Assembly (NCBI GenBank): GCA_003640385.1
Contig: RCAB01000351.1
Location: forward strand, 1-64,000
DNA: 64,000 nt
Origin: Setaria digitata
Taxonomy: Eukaryota > Nematoda > Chromadorea > Rhabditida > Setariidae
Direction: 5' to 3'
How positions within the stretch are numbered: position 1 is the first letter of the stretch; every line of letters starts with the position of its first letter. The position numbers were made by a program, and so were the translations under genes. Positions 52,702 to 64,000 of this stretch are shown in pieces. The notes beneath the pieces were generated by a model. That model was not told the DNA's origin and made no database searches. It was given only the letters and a program-made list of their open reading frames with translations.

Positions 52702-55700
52702 TTTATTTTAGCAATTCTTCTAATTTTTGAAACTTAGAAATGAAATTTTTCTTGCTTTAAAAATTAAATTATTTCGCTATATTTGTTAAAATAATAATTT
52801 TCGATATTTCTCGATTTAAAATTTCTTTTTTCTTTCTAAATGAAAAAAAGTCCTGCAAAAAATAATTGAATGCAATATTGAAAAAAATGGTTTCAAACAG
52901 GATGACAAATATAGAAAGTATTAATTGGAATTAAACTGAGAAAAGGTAATAAATTATTTTGAATTAGGGAGAGGAATAGGAAATTAAGAAGATATGAGGT
53001 TTTATAAATAAGTAGCAATATCATTTCAAATATTATCCATTTTCGTTTCTATTGACTGAATGTCTTATTGCATTATTTTAGCAAATAAAGTAGATAGGAT
53101 TAATAATAAGAAAAAATGAATTTAAAAAAAAGAAAAAAAACTTGTAAACAAGCCAAATGTAAACACTAAAATAATTCTTAAAATAAAAGTAAACTAACTT
53201 GAGAAAAAATAAGAACAGTAAACTAACTATTATCTGTTAATTATCGCTGCTCTACTTAAGCATTGGAATTTCTTTTTTTTTTTTTTTGTTCATCTTACTA
53301 AATAAATAAGTATTATGTTTCTGTGGTGCATTAAACAACAACTATTAATTCTAGCTAATTGAAATCTCATTTAGCTTCAGCACCATTAATTGTATCACCA
53401 GAATCAGCGTCGATATTGCTAGCAATTTTGAAAGTCTAAATGTGATAAATAGCTTCAAAATAACGTGGGTCAACTTAATACCTGCGAGAATGAGATCAAA
53501 TAAACAAAATATGAAATTTGTATCCATTTTATAATAAAAACAAAAAATAAAAAGCAACAGGAAATTTAGATTTTGAAAATGATAAAGAAAGAATGAAGTT
53601 AAAAAGATGGAATAAAAATAAATGAATAGAAAAGATCGAATATAAAATTAGACAAAAGATAAAAAAAAATGGGGAATTTTTGCAAAGAGATATTAATGTT
53701 ACAACGATGAATGGAATGAAACGATTGAAATCGAATAGTCAAATTTTCCTTCCACTTAAAAAAAATAAAAAAAAAAACTTTATTTCAGCAATATATTTAC
53801 ACACTTTTTCAATAGTGTACTTTCTGCATTTCAGCCGTTCAATCTATTCAAGAATGAAGCAAGGAAAAGAAAAATCAGAAATGAAAGAAAAAAGAAAACA
53901 GCTTTTTCTTTCTTATTATTATCAATAATTTGTCTTTTATTATGTGAATCATTATCACAATAATCTCTTTCTTTGTTCAAAGTACTTCAACAAATAAAAA
54001 AAAAAAAAAAATTAAACAATAAATCGTTTAATTATGTTTTTTTTTCATAATATTTAATGAAAAGTACAATATAATTGTTTGAAAAAAAAAAAACTTTTTA
54101 CTAAGGAAAAGAAGAAAAGGAAAATGTTCGAAAAATTATCTAGTTGATTAATACATTATGAAATGTTTAAAATTGTCACTGACAAAAATTGTGCATTTAC
54201 CCATTGAATGAGTGATTGTGTTGACATTAGATAAATACATAATTTAATTAATTTGGGAATTGAAAAAGAAATATAAATGGACAAGGTGCCGGGAAGGATT
54301 AATTGAATAAATTTATTAAAATTTTATGTAATATTTATATCTTGACTCAGCATGTTTTGCAAAATGCTACTGATAAATTCTATTTGTTAAGTTCATTAGA
54401 TTTCTGCTTCAATAATAAAATTTGGCAAACTTTGCTGTTCATATTATATTGATAAGCTGATAATGGGATAACTTGGAATTTTGCTACGCCTTTATCAATG
54501 ACTTATGCTTTTCATTTGTTTCGAATATCTCGTTTATTCAAGCTATAATCTGTTAGCAGATCGAAAACTAGAGAAATTTAGTAAAAATTAATTTCTGAAA
54601 TCATTTCAAATAGTCTTGTACAGCTATTCTTCGGAAGATAGAATGAATTCAGTGCTAACCAAAGACTGTTAATCATTGATTATCTATCATAATATCGAAT
54701 AAAACCATTCTTTTTTTGGAAAAGAAATTGAATTCAATGTTCCAGGTTTGAATTGATGAATAAATCATATGAAAAATTTAGATAGACAAAAGAAAAATAT
54801 CAAAAATATAACATACTTATATTTAAATAAAAAAGATGATGAAGGAGAGAGGGAGGATAATGGAAAAAAAGAAATTTGGAAGCTAGAAATTCCGATTAAA
54901 AAATGAAAAATTGTAGAACATATTTGTTAAATTTCAAAAGTTTTTTGAAATTTACGGAATATATTTGAAACTATTTAAAAATGCTAGGGCAAAGATGGGA
55001 TAATACTAAATGATGAATCATTTTTGTCTTTTCGATTTGCTAAGAATAAATTAGTTTTACCCATCATTAAAAAAAAAAAAAAAAAGATTATCAACAACAT
55101 ATGACCCAACAAATGCAGTGGAAGTAAGCTAGAACTAATGATAACTTCTTAACACTATCGTCTTTCTACACATTTGCTCAAACTTGCTTAGTTCGATTTC
55201 AAACAACAGCTGCTGGATCAGTTTAATTACATTGACTAACTAACTAACTGACTAACTTCTTTTCATCCATCAATTTTTATTTGAACTAAAATCTATATAT
55301 TATTTGATTCATATTTTTTTAAATGTATATACTTTATTATTTACCAGTCAAGCAAATAAAACTTATTAATGGTAAATATTATTTTAGTCTGTTTCTCCCA
55401 TAATTTGAGTAGAATCGTACTATGATGTAAGTCGGACCTTCTACTAAATTACCAATATGAATAATAATATGAAATGGAATTTTCAATAAGCACCGCTAAA
55501 AAGAAATAATGTAAAATAGAAAGGGATGAAAAGCTGAAAAAAAGTGATGAAAAGTTTTTAAATTCTATGAAAAATCTACATGCTACGTTTGTTTAACGCA
55601 TTATGAATGCTGAAAATTTTAAAAATGAAGCAAGTTTCAAAAGAAAAATATGACACTTCTGAAAAGTGTGAAGGAAATTTTAAAAATTTCATTTTTACTC

Positions 55701-56353
55701 TACTATCACAATGACTTGAATCGAAAATTAAAGACTTAAAAAAGAAATGAGACTGACTTCAGGCTATTATTTCCTCTTCCAAAATTTTTTTAAATTTGCA
55801 ACAGATGTAAAGAAAACCAACAATGCAAATAACGACCATATATCTACAAGAATCCAATTGTAATAAAAGTTGATTGGGTTCTTCATCAAATGTTTTCACA
55901 TGTCTGATATCTAACAAATAATCTTCTTACATACAGCATAGAAATATTTATCGTTGTACGGTAATATTAGATGATTAAATAATTAATAAATTATAATAAC
56001 AATTTCGTTCCATATTTTAATTCGATATAAAAATTTAAAGGATTTTATTGCTTCATTTCATTTAATGCACCAAAAGTAATCGGAATTACTAGTTGCTGAT
56101 TTTAAAAGAAAAAAAAAGAAGTACTCTTTTTTGCTCCAACGTATCCTTATCATCTCTTTGATCAGTTTACACCAAATCAGCTAGTGCAATCAAACTACCC
56201 CACCGTGAAGCGAATCAGGTTCAGTTACGGACGCCTTTTCCTGCTGGTCTACGTTTCCTTGTTCCAGACCTGAGCTTTTCTGTTTGTTTTTTCTTTTTTG
56301 TTTCTAATTATGAAGTCGGAATTTGAAGAAAGTCATGAAGCGTTAAGCAACTA
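52702..56353. other. Region between the 243-aa orphan gene and the helicase gene
   Basis: About 3.6 kb between divergent genes, A+T rich. The only exon-like block is 53367-53435 on the minus strand, after the acceptor CACATTTAG: TFKIASNIDADSGDTINGAE, then AK and a stop, phase 0. No upstream partner exon is visible. The 56150-56350 segment is less A+T rich and probably contains the helicase promoter/5' UTR. Confidence 0.5.
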
Positions 56354-56354
56354 A
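56310..56354 (+). promoter_or_regulatory. Possible upstream ORF overlapping the helicase start
   Basis: A 14-codon frame MKSEFEESHEALSN ends in TAA whose last A is the first base of the proposed helicase ATG (TAATG). If the helicase really starts at 56354 this could act as a termination-reinitiation uORF. The start itself is uncertain. Confidence 0.25.
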
Positions 56355-59300
56355 TGAATGAATTACCACTGTATCCTACATTAGATTCACGTCTTTTTCC
56401 AGCTGTATGGAGTATGTTTCGTCATGCAGTATTCCGGTTGGAAATTTGTTTGTTCTTAGGTGGTACCCGAAATCTCAATATCAGTAATAAACTTTCAAAT
56501 TTCTCTTTTATCTGGCATAACTTAACGAGAAAGAAACATGAAGGGTACTGCAATACTTCTTACTAGTACCAAAAATTATTTGTTGATTTTTCAAACCTTC
56601 TAGCTCACAAATTACCATCTCAGTTTTTTCCAACATAAGTGAGCTACAGATTGGAAGCTTTTCATTATCCCTATGGAGGTTTTAAAGGTTCTTTCTCTCC
56701 GACGCTTTTCCCAAAAATTTTAGATATGTCAAAAAAGGACAGAAAAAGTCGAAAAAAGCTGCCTTGCATTCGGACTTTTACGAGAAAATTAGTCAGTGGA
56801 AAGAATTATTAACAAATGAAGTTGATTCTGGTGTGAAGGAAATCCGGTTAGTTTTGTTTTTATGGTGGATTATTTCCTTTTTTGCTTTTCCATATTGAGG
56901 CGCAGAGATTTTACGGATATCGTAGGGAGATTATCGTGGAATTTCTATTTTATAGCGATCTTCTGATGAATCCATCGGTTGACGAGTTGGAAAAACTTGG
57001 TCAGATCTCGGGAACTCTTCACTTTCGAACTCAATGTCTGCATGCATTACATGGACGTGTCATCACCCTGTATCAAGTAAAAGAAGTAAATAAAAGAACC
57101 ACGACAAAAAGTTTATTCCGTCCAGGTTTTTTCTTAATCGTCGATTTTACGCAATACTCAACACTGAACTTTTCTAGTGTGACGATAATTATTTCGAAAG
57201 CTTGAGGTTTAGAAAGTATGTGAATTGCATTTGTAGGTACGCCTGTGTTGTTATGCCGATTGCCAGAGCTAACTAGCGTTAGCGATTGTATTGTAATTTC
57301 ATTCTCTGAAAATGAAGTTGCGCTGAAAGCTAAAATGAAAAGTGAAGTGGCTATTAATTCTGCCGATGAATTTGTGCTAGTGCCATCCGTTGGCTTAGGA
57401 TATCTAACAGCTTTAGATCAATTTCTGGTAAGTTTCAAACTCACGGAGTGCTAGATTTTACCAAGGAAATGAAATTATTTTTTTTGTGGAGAAGGGTATG
57501 AGACGTTATTTATAATGATTTGCTTATTTCGACGATCTCTCTAATTTCTCTTTTTAGAAGTTTTCGTATTACTTGTTCAGTATTTTGTTCTTAATTCCAC
57601 TGTCACTGATTTCCCCATTATTAGTAAAGGTATAAGAGAAAACTTGGGTCTTCTTTATCTGCCTGCAATACAAGTTATAACATTTAAAAATGCAAACTGA
57701 AATGTAGTATCTCATATCATCTTGAGACTTAACACTGATGAAAAAATCTACAAATTCAGGAATTGAAATGGCGAGATTTTCCTGGCGAAAAGCTAATTCA
57801 TTATGTTCACTGCAGTGTGCCTTTACCGATATCACGACCAGGTAATTTCATATCAGTGATTCATCATCTATGCGGACTTATGAGGATTTTCCCCTAGATG
57901 TTCAATAAGACGGTGTAAAGCTAGGAATGTGAAATGTTATTTGGCTATTAATAGAAATTTTTCTGCAGTTCTAAAGAAAAACAAAAATCGAGAGGTAAGG
58001 CATTTAGGGCTGAAATGCTTACCAAAGGTCATTTTAAGAAATTTGCTGCACTTTTTAATTCGAAAACATAAGTAGTTACATGTGATTCATAAGTTTATTT
58101 CCAGTGGTTCTGGTTTTTAGAAGATTTACCATCCTAGAAGTTCGCAGCAGTCTTTCTCGCACAATTAATTCTCTTTTCTTTATTCTGACTATATTGTAAC
58201 ATGAAAAGGAGATTGCCAATGGCGTTATGTTTAGATGAGGTTTGCAAAAAAGTAAGTGAACTTAATGAGAATCAAAAACGTGCCGTGGCTGCTGCTTTGA
58301 ACAAAAGCCGACCTATTGTAACCATTTATGGTCCACCAGGAACGGGGAAAACAGCTGTTATCGCAGAAATTGTTATGGAAGCCGTTAGTCGGAAACAAAA
58401 GGTATCTTTTAGTAAAGATCTTAATATCATTTTTGGGACTAAATTGACTAAAATTAAATTGATTCCCGAACAATTCATTTTATAACTGCTGAGATTTAAT
58501 CTTAACGGTTTTTTTTTTTGGTGTAATAGTGGTTTCAGAAACGAACTTATGGTTTATAGCTCGCCTTAAAATTAATGATATCAAATACCATTTCTAAATA
58601 GAGTTTTTTTCTTTTATTTGCCGAGTTCGGGTTAACAGTCAGAGCTTTCTATCAAATCTTCTATCGTGATGAGATGAGTTTAATTTCTCTTATATATTTG
58701 CCTCATTTTCTGGTGTAATCATGTCAAAATCCGTTAAATTTTACTTCGAATTTTCAGGTGCTTATTTCTGCTCCTTCGAACGTTGCAGTAAATAATATTA
58801 TGGATAGATTAAAGGACTTGACTGGAATGTGTGCACTGGGATTTAATTCGGAGCTGTCACTGGCCACTGAATTGGAGCAGCATAACAAATTTATTGACAT
58901 TCAATGTGCTTTCAAAAAATTGGTTTGAAAACTTTTGTAAGGTTAATGTTGTTGACTGTAGCTAAAAAAAGCAAGTCATAAACGCTCTTGAGATTCTAGT
59001 GTGTTCGACTACACTTAAAAGCTTTGATAATGGAACAATTTTAAGCGTTAAATTTCCATTTTCACTGGTTTTTATTTGGTGAAATACTTTTAACTTTCTA
59101 GGATTCGAATGAGGGTAATGAAATATCTCAGGATAATCTTGGTAAAAATAAAAAAGATTGGCATAATGCCAGTAAGATGTTATGGCAATTGAAAGAGGTA
59201 AAAATATTAATTTCTCTTTCTCCTCAGTGTTCAGATATGTGTATACAATTTCTTTCGGTCGGGCGAAATTTTGTGCAGTTTTAGGTCTTTTAAACTGGAA

Positions 59301-61275
59301 CCTTTTAGAGTTTTTGGAATTTTATCATTTTTTTCCAGTTTTTCTGATTTTACAGAGCATTGTAAGTTGTAAACAAGTGATTGCATGTACGCTTACAAAT
59401 AATTCATTGCGTTTTCTTCGCGAACAGGGTTTTCAACCCAATTTGACAATAATAGATGAAGCAGCACAAGCTTTAGAATGTGTTGCATGGTATTCGTTAC
59501 TTCTTTCTCCAAGAGCCGTAGTTGTTGGTGATCCGTGGCAACTACCACCAGTTTTGAAAACTTCACGGTATGGTTTTTTTTTTTAAATTTTTAAACTCAT
59601 TTCCGGCTTGGACTTTGTAAAGTCAAATATCTTCATGAAATGAGGCCGATTTTGTTTCATCTTACGAACTTTCTGAATGCGTTATTTATCATTTCTCGAA
59701 CTCTTTCAATCCACCTGGTTGTCAGACCCTGTCTTCAAATTAAAACAAAGTGTAACTTTGTTTTGACTGATTCTTTATTCTGTTTTATGTTTTGTTCCAC
59801 TTCATTTTCCATCTTGATGTAAAGAAAGATTGAAAGTTTTCGTTTTTCTAGATTTCAGATATTTCCAGGTCTTCTGAAAATGATGGGATCAGTAGTTCTT
59901 TAATGGATACTTTGTCCAGGAGATTTGGTGATACTAACTCATTCATGTTAACGGAGCAGTATCGTATGAACAAAAAGATTATGGAGTCAGTTGTGTTTTC
60001 GTTAAAAAAAAAAAGTCAAAATTCATTTATGATTTATAATAGCAATCGGTATTTTAGATGGCCATCGTCATTTTTTTATAAGTCGCAGTTGCGTCCAAAC
60101 GAACATATTGCCGATCAACTTTTGAGGTATGTTAACTATTGTCTTTATTTTGATATGTGTGTTTTACGAAAGTATCTTGTCAACCTTCAAATTCAGCAAA
60201 GTGTACGTTTGCAAGCATTAAACTTCTGTAAGTTTTTAATGCACCTCCAGACTTCTGCTTTCCTTTCCCACGTTATATGCTTCAGTGATATAAGCAAAGT
60301 GACCAAAGGGAGTTTGTTCGATGAACCAATGGTATTTATTGATACAAGTAATGATAAGTCGGCAGAAAGTAGAGAAAAGCTATATCGATACTCGTACACA
60401 AATACTCGTAAATTTTTACTAGAAGTTATTTTTAGCTTTTGCGTTAACTGCAGTTATTTACGTATTAATTTGAGATTCATTTCTGGAAAACTCTGTGTTT
60501 ATGAAACTTTCTTAAAAAGTACAAATGTATTTAACTTTTAGTTGAAGCGAAACTGATCATTAAATATGTTGCTGCAATGAGTATGTTTGGTGTGCGAGAA
60601 GAAAACATCGGTATAATAGCTCCATATGTTGCACAGGTTTGATTTTAATTTTCACACATTGGTAGAACTCTGGGGAAAGTCTCACATATTACTTTTTAGA
60701 ATTTAATTTGGTCAAATTTTTTCTTAAAAATAATATTAAATAATAAAAATTACTATTGATTTTTACATTCAGCAGAAGTTCGTTTTCAGGTGGATTTGTT
60801 GAAGAAATCATTAAAATCAGTTATGGTGAACACCGTGGATGCATTTCAGGGTCAGGAACGTGAAGTAGTCATTATGTCACTAGTCAGAAATAATAATGAT
60901 GGTATTATTTTCTTCACATGCGTTAAAGCATAAAGAAAATCCTGAAGTTTATTTTTACTAGGAAATTCAAATATTATTTATATCAGCAAGCTTGTAAAAG
61001 TCGATTTTCTTTTGATAAAAGTGTAGAAGCTCTCTCTTATAGGTCGACTTGGGTTTCTGAAGGATGAACGGCGCTTCAATGTTGCTGTAACTAGAGCTCG
61101 CCGGCAATTTGTTTTGGTGGGTAATGCAACTATGATGAGGCATGCAAAACACCTGCAGTCCCTTATCGAATACATGGGGTGTCACGGCAAGATTGTTAAA
61201 CAGGAAGAACTGCTTGAAATTTTGGCCGCTAGCAAGATCCAAAAAAAATCGAGGAACACCTGCTACGAGAACTAG
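56354..61275 (+). CDS. SF1 DNA/RNA helicase, UPF1/IGHMBP2 (SMUBP-2)-like, 17 exons
   Basis: ATP-dependent helicase of the DNA2/NAM7/UPF1 branch. Exons: 56354-56544, 56724-56846, 56956-57125, 57237-57427, 57760-57841, 57969-57994, 58121-58149, 58209-58401, 58758-58922, 59102-59197, 59356-59567, 59869-59985, 60058-60126, 60286-60407, 60542-60636, 60790-60901, 61043-61275; phases all join, about 741 aa. Motifs in order: LNENQKRAV (Q), GPPGTGKT (Walker A), ISAPSNVAVNN (Ia), IIDEAAQ (Walker B), VVGDPWQLPPV (III), LTEQYRMNKKIME (IV), NTVDAFQGQEREVVIMSLVR (V), FNVAVTRARRQFVLVGN (VI). The N-terminal part before Walker A fits the beta-barrel/stalk of IGHMBP2. No R3H or AN1 zinc finger follows motif VI, so it is shorter than human IGHMBP2. 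From exon 2 onward the model is strong. Exon 1 (donor GG|GTACTG) and the tiny exons 6-7 (26 and 29 nt) are less certain. Confidence 0.88.
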
Positions 61276-61817
61276 TGAAACTGACTCCCGACCTGGGCAT
61301 ACTGCGAAGTTCCGGAAAACGGAAGATCGCCAAGACTTCCTAGCAGAATTATATCTGTTCCAAGTCAAAAATGTTCATATAGTATGATATTTTTTGTTCT
61401 CCTGTTTACTTCGGTTTTCAATGTCGGAAACGGATACCACGTGGACTTGAATACTTCAAGAAATGTCTTTTTCACCAAAGTAATAAAAGTTTTGAAGTAG
61501 TGCACCCTTTTATTGATTGTGATATCACAAAGAAAAGAAATGAGAAAAAGAAGCACGATGAAATGAGATAACGATATTAGTATAAGTGCAGTTTCAACCA
61601 TTTACATAAATGCATCATTTGGTAGGACCTTTCAAATTGCTTTCTGAGAAAGAACATTGTCGAGATGACAAAAGGAAAGAGATAACGAAAAGACGAAATG
61701 GCAATTATCATTTAGTAGCAGCAGTGCAACACAAGGAGTTACATCGTAGAAAAAAAATAAATAAATAAAAATAAAAAGGTATGAAGGAAGAAACTGATTA
61801 AATCCCAACAGCTGAAA
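61276..61817. other. Convergent 3' region of helicase and RING ligase genes
   Basis: About 540 nt between two stop codons facing each other. A plus-strand AATAAA lies at 61482-61487 and a minus-strand one (TTTATT on plus) at 61509-61514, so the two 3' UTRs may abut or overlap slightly. No coding signal is seen. An A/T-rich run of AAATA units is at about 61751-61778. Confidence 0.5.
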
Positions 61818-63640
61818 TCACGATTGTGTGTCCTTTATTGTGGCAATGTCATTAGAATTTTTAGTAAGTTCAGTGGGCGTATTCTCTTGAGCAACACTCT
61901 CGATGGATTCCTTTCGCTCGTATTGCGGTAACACAGTGTGCAGTTTCTTGCAACGTCGACCATGCGAGAGAACTGGTGAATATTCGGATGAGTCGACACA
62001 ACGACTTGTTGAACAACCGTTTAACACTTCTTCTTCCTGAAGTCTTACAAACTGCTTGCAGTGAAACTGAAGTATGCAAATCTATCAAAGAAGCGACTAC
62101 TGGCTTAATCATGGGTAAGGTTTTGTCCATGAAATAACCAAATGTCACTTCATCCATTTCTTGTTTAGATAGCACATGCACCTCCATATGATCTTTATAA
62201 GCCTTTTGCAGTGGATGAACAAACAGAAGAGCAGACATACTCCATTATTCAGATGGAAGATCTTGAAAAACTATGAAAATTAGCCAGCTCACATTCTTAA
62301 ATTCATTTGCTGATTTCATTTCGATGCAAACAGTGTTATCTTCCTTTTTGTTTCGGCCCTGGTTGTTCAGTGTCAGTACCTACAACACCGACGAAGTGTA
62401 CAATGTAATTTTGCGCATAAAAAAAAAAAGAGTAATAACATTGTGTTTCAGAATATTTTCCTCGTAACTTTGTGAACAGTTGCAATACTCTGAATGTATC
62501 GGGATTACATGAACTGTTTGTCAAAGTATTAATGGTCTATTCAAGTCTTTCAATCTGATCTCACTGGGGCCGCATATGTTTGTAATCCTAATTGTTAGAT
62601 GATTGGTGATTAAAATTCCTACACATTATTTCTGAAACTCGGAAAAAAAGGTTCATTTTTCCATAAAAGTAACTAAAACCTGTTGTATAGCGACTGATGA
62701 TCGCGAAGAGCGTCTTGTGATCTTTGAATTAAGAGGTGTAACAGCTTCATGAGGAGAATCGATGTTATACCCAATCGGAGCAGCTGGTACTACGCAGGAT
62801 TGTATGTGACTGATTGGCCCATTCAGTGCTTCTACCAATGTCATTGTCTCATATCTTCATGAAATACGTCAACATTTCAAGTATGAATCCAGAATGCAGA
62901 AAAAGAACTCTTTTTTTATTAGAACAATTTTCCAGGGAAAAAAAGGTCTTATTTCAAACCTTCCACAACGATATTGAATTCAACAGGAAAAAAAGTGTTT
63001 GGAACTGCTGAACATGCATTTTGTAAATACTCGTCATATGCTGACATCTAAATAAAAGCTTAAAAGCATATACATAAAAGCACCTAGTTTGTGAGCGAGT
63101 TTGTTGCGAAGATGGTGATTGGTCCGTTATTGAAACTGTACTAACAACACGCATCGTCTTCAGCTGTAGTAGTGCACGAAATGGAGAACGACAAATTGGA
63201 CAATTATTTAACTGAAAATTCATATAATAAATAAATGGGAAAAAATATTTTATACAGAGAAATATTTTCTGCAAAGAGTTCTCTCGGTCTGTAGCTATGA
63301 AAAAATATGATTCTGATGTTTACAGACAGAAAAATGCTTTTCAATACTTTGGAAACTAAAAATAAACAACGAAAAACAGTTCCCAAATTCCTTTTTTTTT
63401 TTTTTTTTTTTTCAATGCGAGTGAAGACATTACGAAAATGAAAATTGTAAAACTAACCTTATACCTTAATGTTTCTGCACATCCATTACAAATACATAAA
63501 TGTCTGCATGGAAGGATAACAGTATCACGAATATCAGACATACAAATGATGCATTCGGATCCATTTTCATCACCGAGATCATGCTCCTTATTCTCAATCC
63601 CATAAATTTCTTGCAACAAATACACTACTCCATCAGCTAC
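61818..63640 (-). CDS. Mahogunin (MGRN1/RNF157)-like RING E3 ubiquitin ligase, 3' part
   Basis: Cytosolic E3 ubiquitin ligase; mahogunin-type proteins act in endosomal trafficking. Exons seen: 63640-63458, 63211-63084, 62854-62680, 62379-62293, then less surely 62202-62101 and 62036-61818. The first exon begins inside the protein (acceptor CTGTAG at 63641), so the N-terminal half lies beyond the right edge or was not recognised. YLLQEIYGIENK, the RING SECIICMSDIRDTVILPCRH...CICNGCAETLRYK|LNNCPICRSPFRALLQ and the following YETMTLVEALNG match mahogunin closely. The tail is hydrophilic (EEEVLNGCSTSRC...IATIKDTQS). In the C-terminal part exon 4 can either read on to a stop at 62245 or splice at AAT|GTGAGC. 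The last intron is 49-64 nt, or only 34 nt if the nearest CAG is used. RING identity is firm; the tail structure is tentative. Confidence 0.85.
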
Positions 63641-64000
63641 CTACAGGTTAACTTTTTTTTTTTCACACTTCAATAATGAATTTAATAAGAAACTGATTTT
63701 TACTTAGCCTCAGGAAGATAATTCTATATCAGAATGGAAATCGCATTGGCAATGTAAAAATACGGAGCATATTTTTTAAAAATTCCAAGGAAGTTGAGGC
63801 GGGAATATAACTGAATGACTGGATGGTTTAAATAAAATTCTCATTCATCTAAATCAACTCATGGATTAAAGAAGAAGTTGTATGTTCGATGAACCTCAAA
63901 ATTTAAGCACTTCATTTTTATCTGCTAGGTGCTGGAGATTTCACGATACTGCCTTATACGGATAACTTAATAAGGAGGCCCAAATTATTTAAATTTATTT
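63641..64000. other. Right-edge intronic sequence of the RING ligase gene
   Basis: On the minus strand this lies immediately upstream of the RING exon and is read as intron. I find no further mahogunin-like exon here; the upstream exons are presumably beyond the window. Confidence 0.45.

Noticed and set aside
58201..58208. ATG at 58201 as a start codon of a separate helicase ORF
   Set aside because: Upstream exons with matching phase and helicase-like N-terminal content exist, so this ATG is read as intron sequence before the acceptor AAAAG.
1..64000. CRISPR arrays, bacterial operons, transposase or reverse transcriptase genes, viral genes
   Set aside because: Looked for on both strands; repeats present are simple or short foldback types and no such protein motif was seen.

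Overview
This window reads as a eukaryotic chromosome segment from a nematode, most likely a spirurid or filarial (clade III) worm. The background is very A+T rich, with many poly-A/poly-T runs and TA microsatellites. Genes are split into short exons of about 60-250 nt with GT...AG borders and TTTCAG-like acceptors. The recognisable proteins have worm-type relatives: DPY-31/NAS-35 astacin, K-Cl cotransporter, twinfilin and mahogunin-type RING ligase. I see no operon-like bacterial genes, CRISPR array, rRNA, convincing tRNA or viral gene. All gene models were built by hand from splice-site phase and remembered family sequence, not by any search.

Layout: (1) 120-1236, minus: 5' part of a DPY-31-like procollagen C-proteinase; the rest lies beyond the left edge. 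(2) 3946-24525, minus: a complete 23-exon K-Cl cotransporter (KCC, SLC12 family) with an 8.6 kb first intron and a probable alternative first exon at 25082-25229. (3) 25230-34868: 9.6 kb of A+T-rich DNA in which I find no gene. (4) 34869-37807, plus: a complete 9-exon twinfilin. (5) 39769-46781, minus: an 8-exon gene for a long, polar, probably disordered protein that I do not recognise, with a possible alternative last exon at 38182-38337. (6) 50681-52701, minus: a 6-exon gene for a small Tyr/Trp-rich protein that I do not recognise. (7) 52702-56353: no clear gene. (8) 56354-61275, plus: a 17-exon SF1 (UPF1/IGHMBP2-like) helicase. (9) 61818-63640, minus: the RING and C-terminal exons of a mahogunin (MGRN1/RNF157-like) E3 ligase; its 5' part is beyond the right edge or unrecognised.

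These are ordinary single-copy housekeeping, cuticle and muscle/cytoskeleton genes; I see no shared pathway and no novel defence or mobile system. The points worth a second look are gene-structure anomalies. They include a 38-nt intron in the astacin gene, and a 2-nt frameshift and a CG (not AG) splice acceptor in the KCC gene. KCC also appears to have alternative first exons that differ in an RFxV kinase-docking motif. Other points are two neighbouring orphan genes sharing an aromatic motif, an inverted-repeat cluster in a KCC intron, and a tandem duplication around an N that looks like an assembly join.
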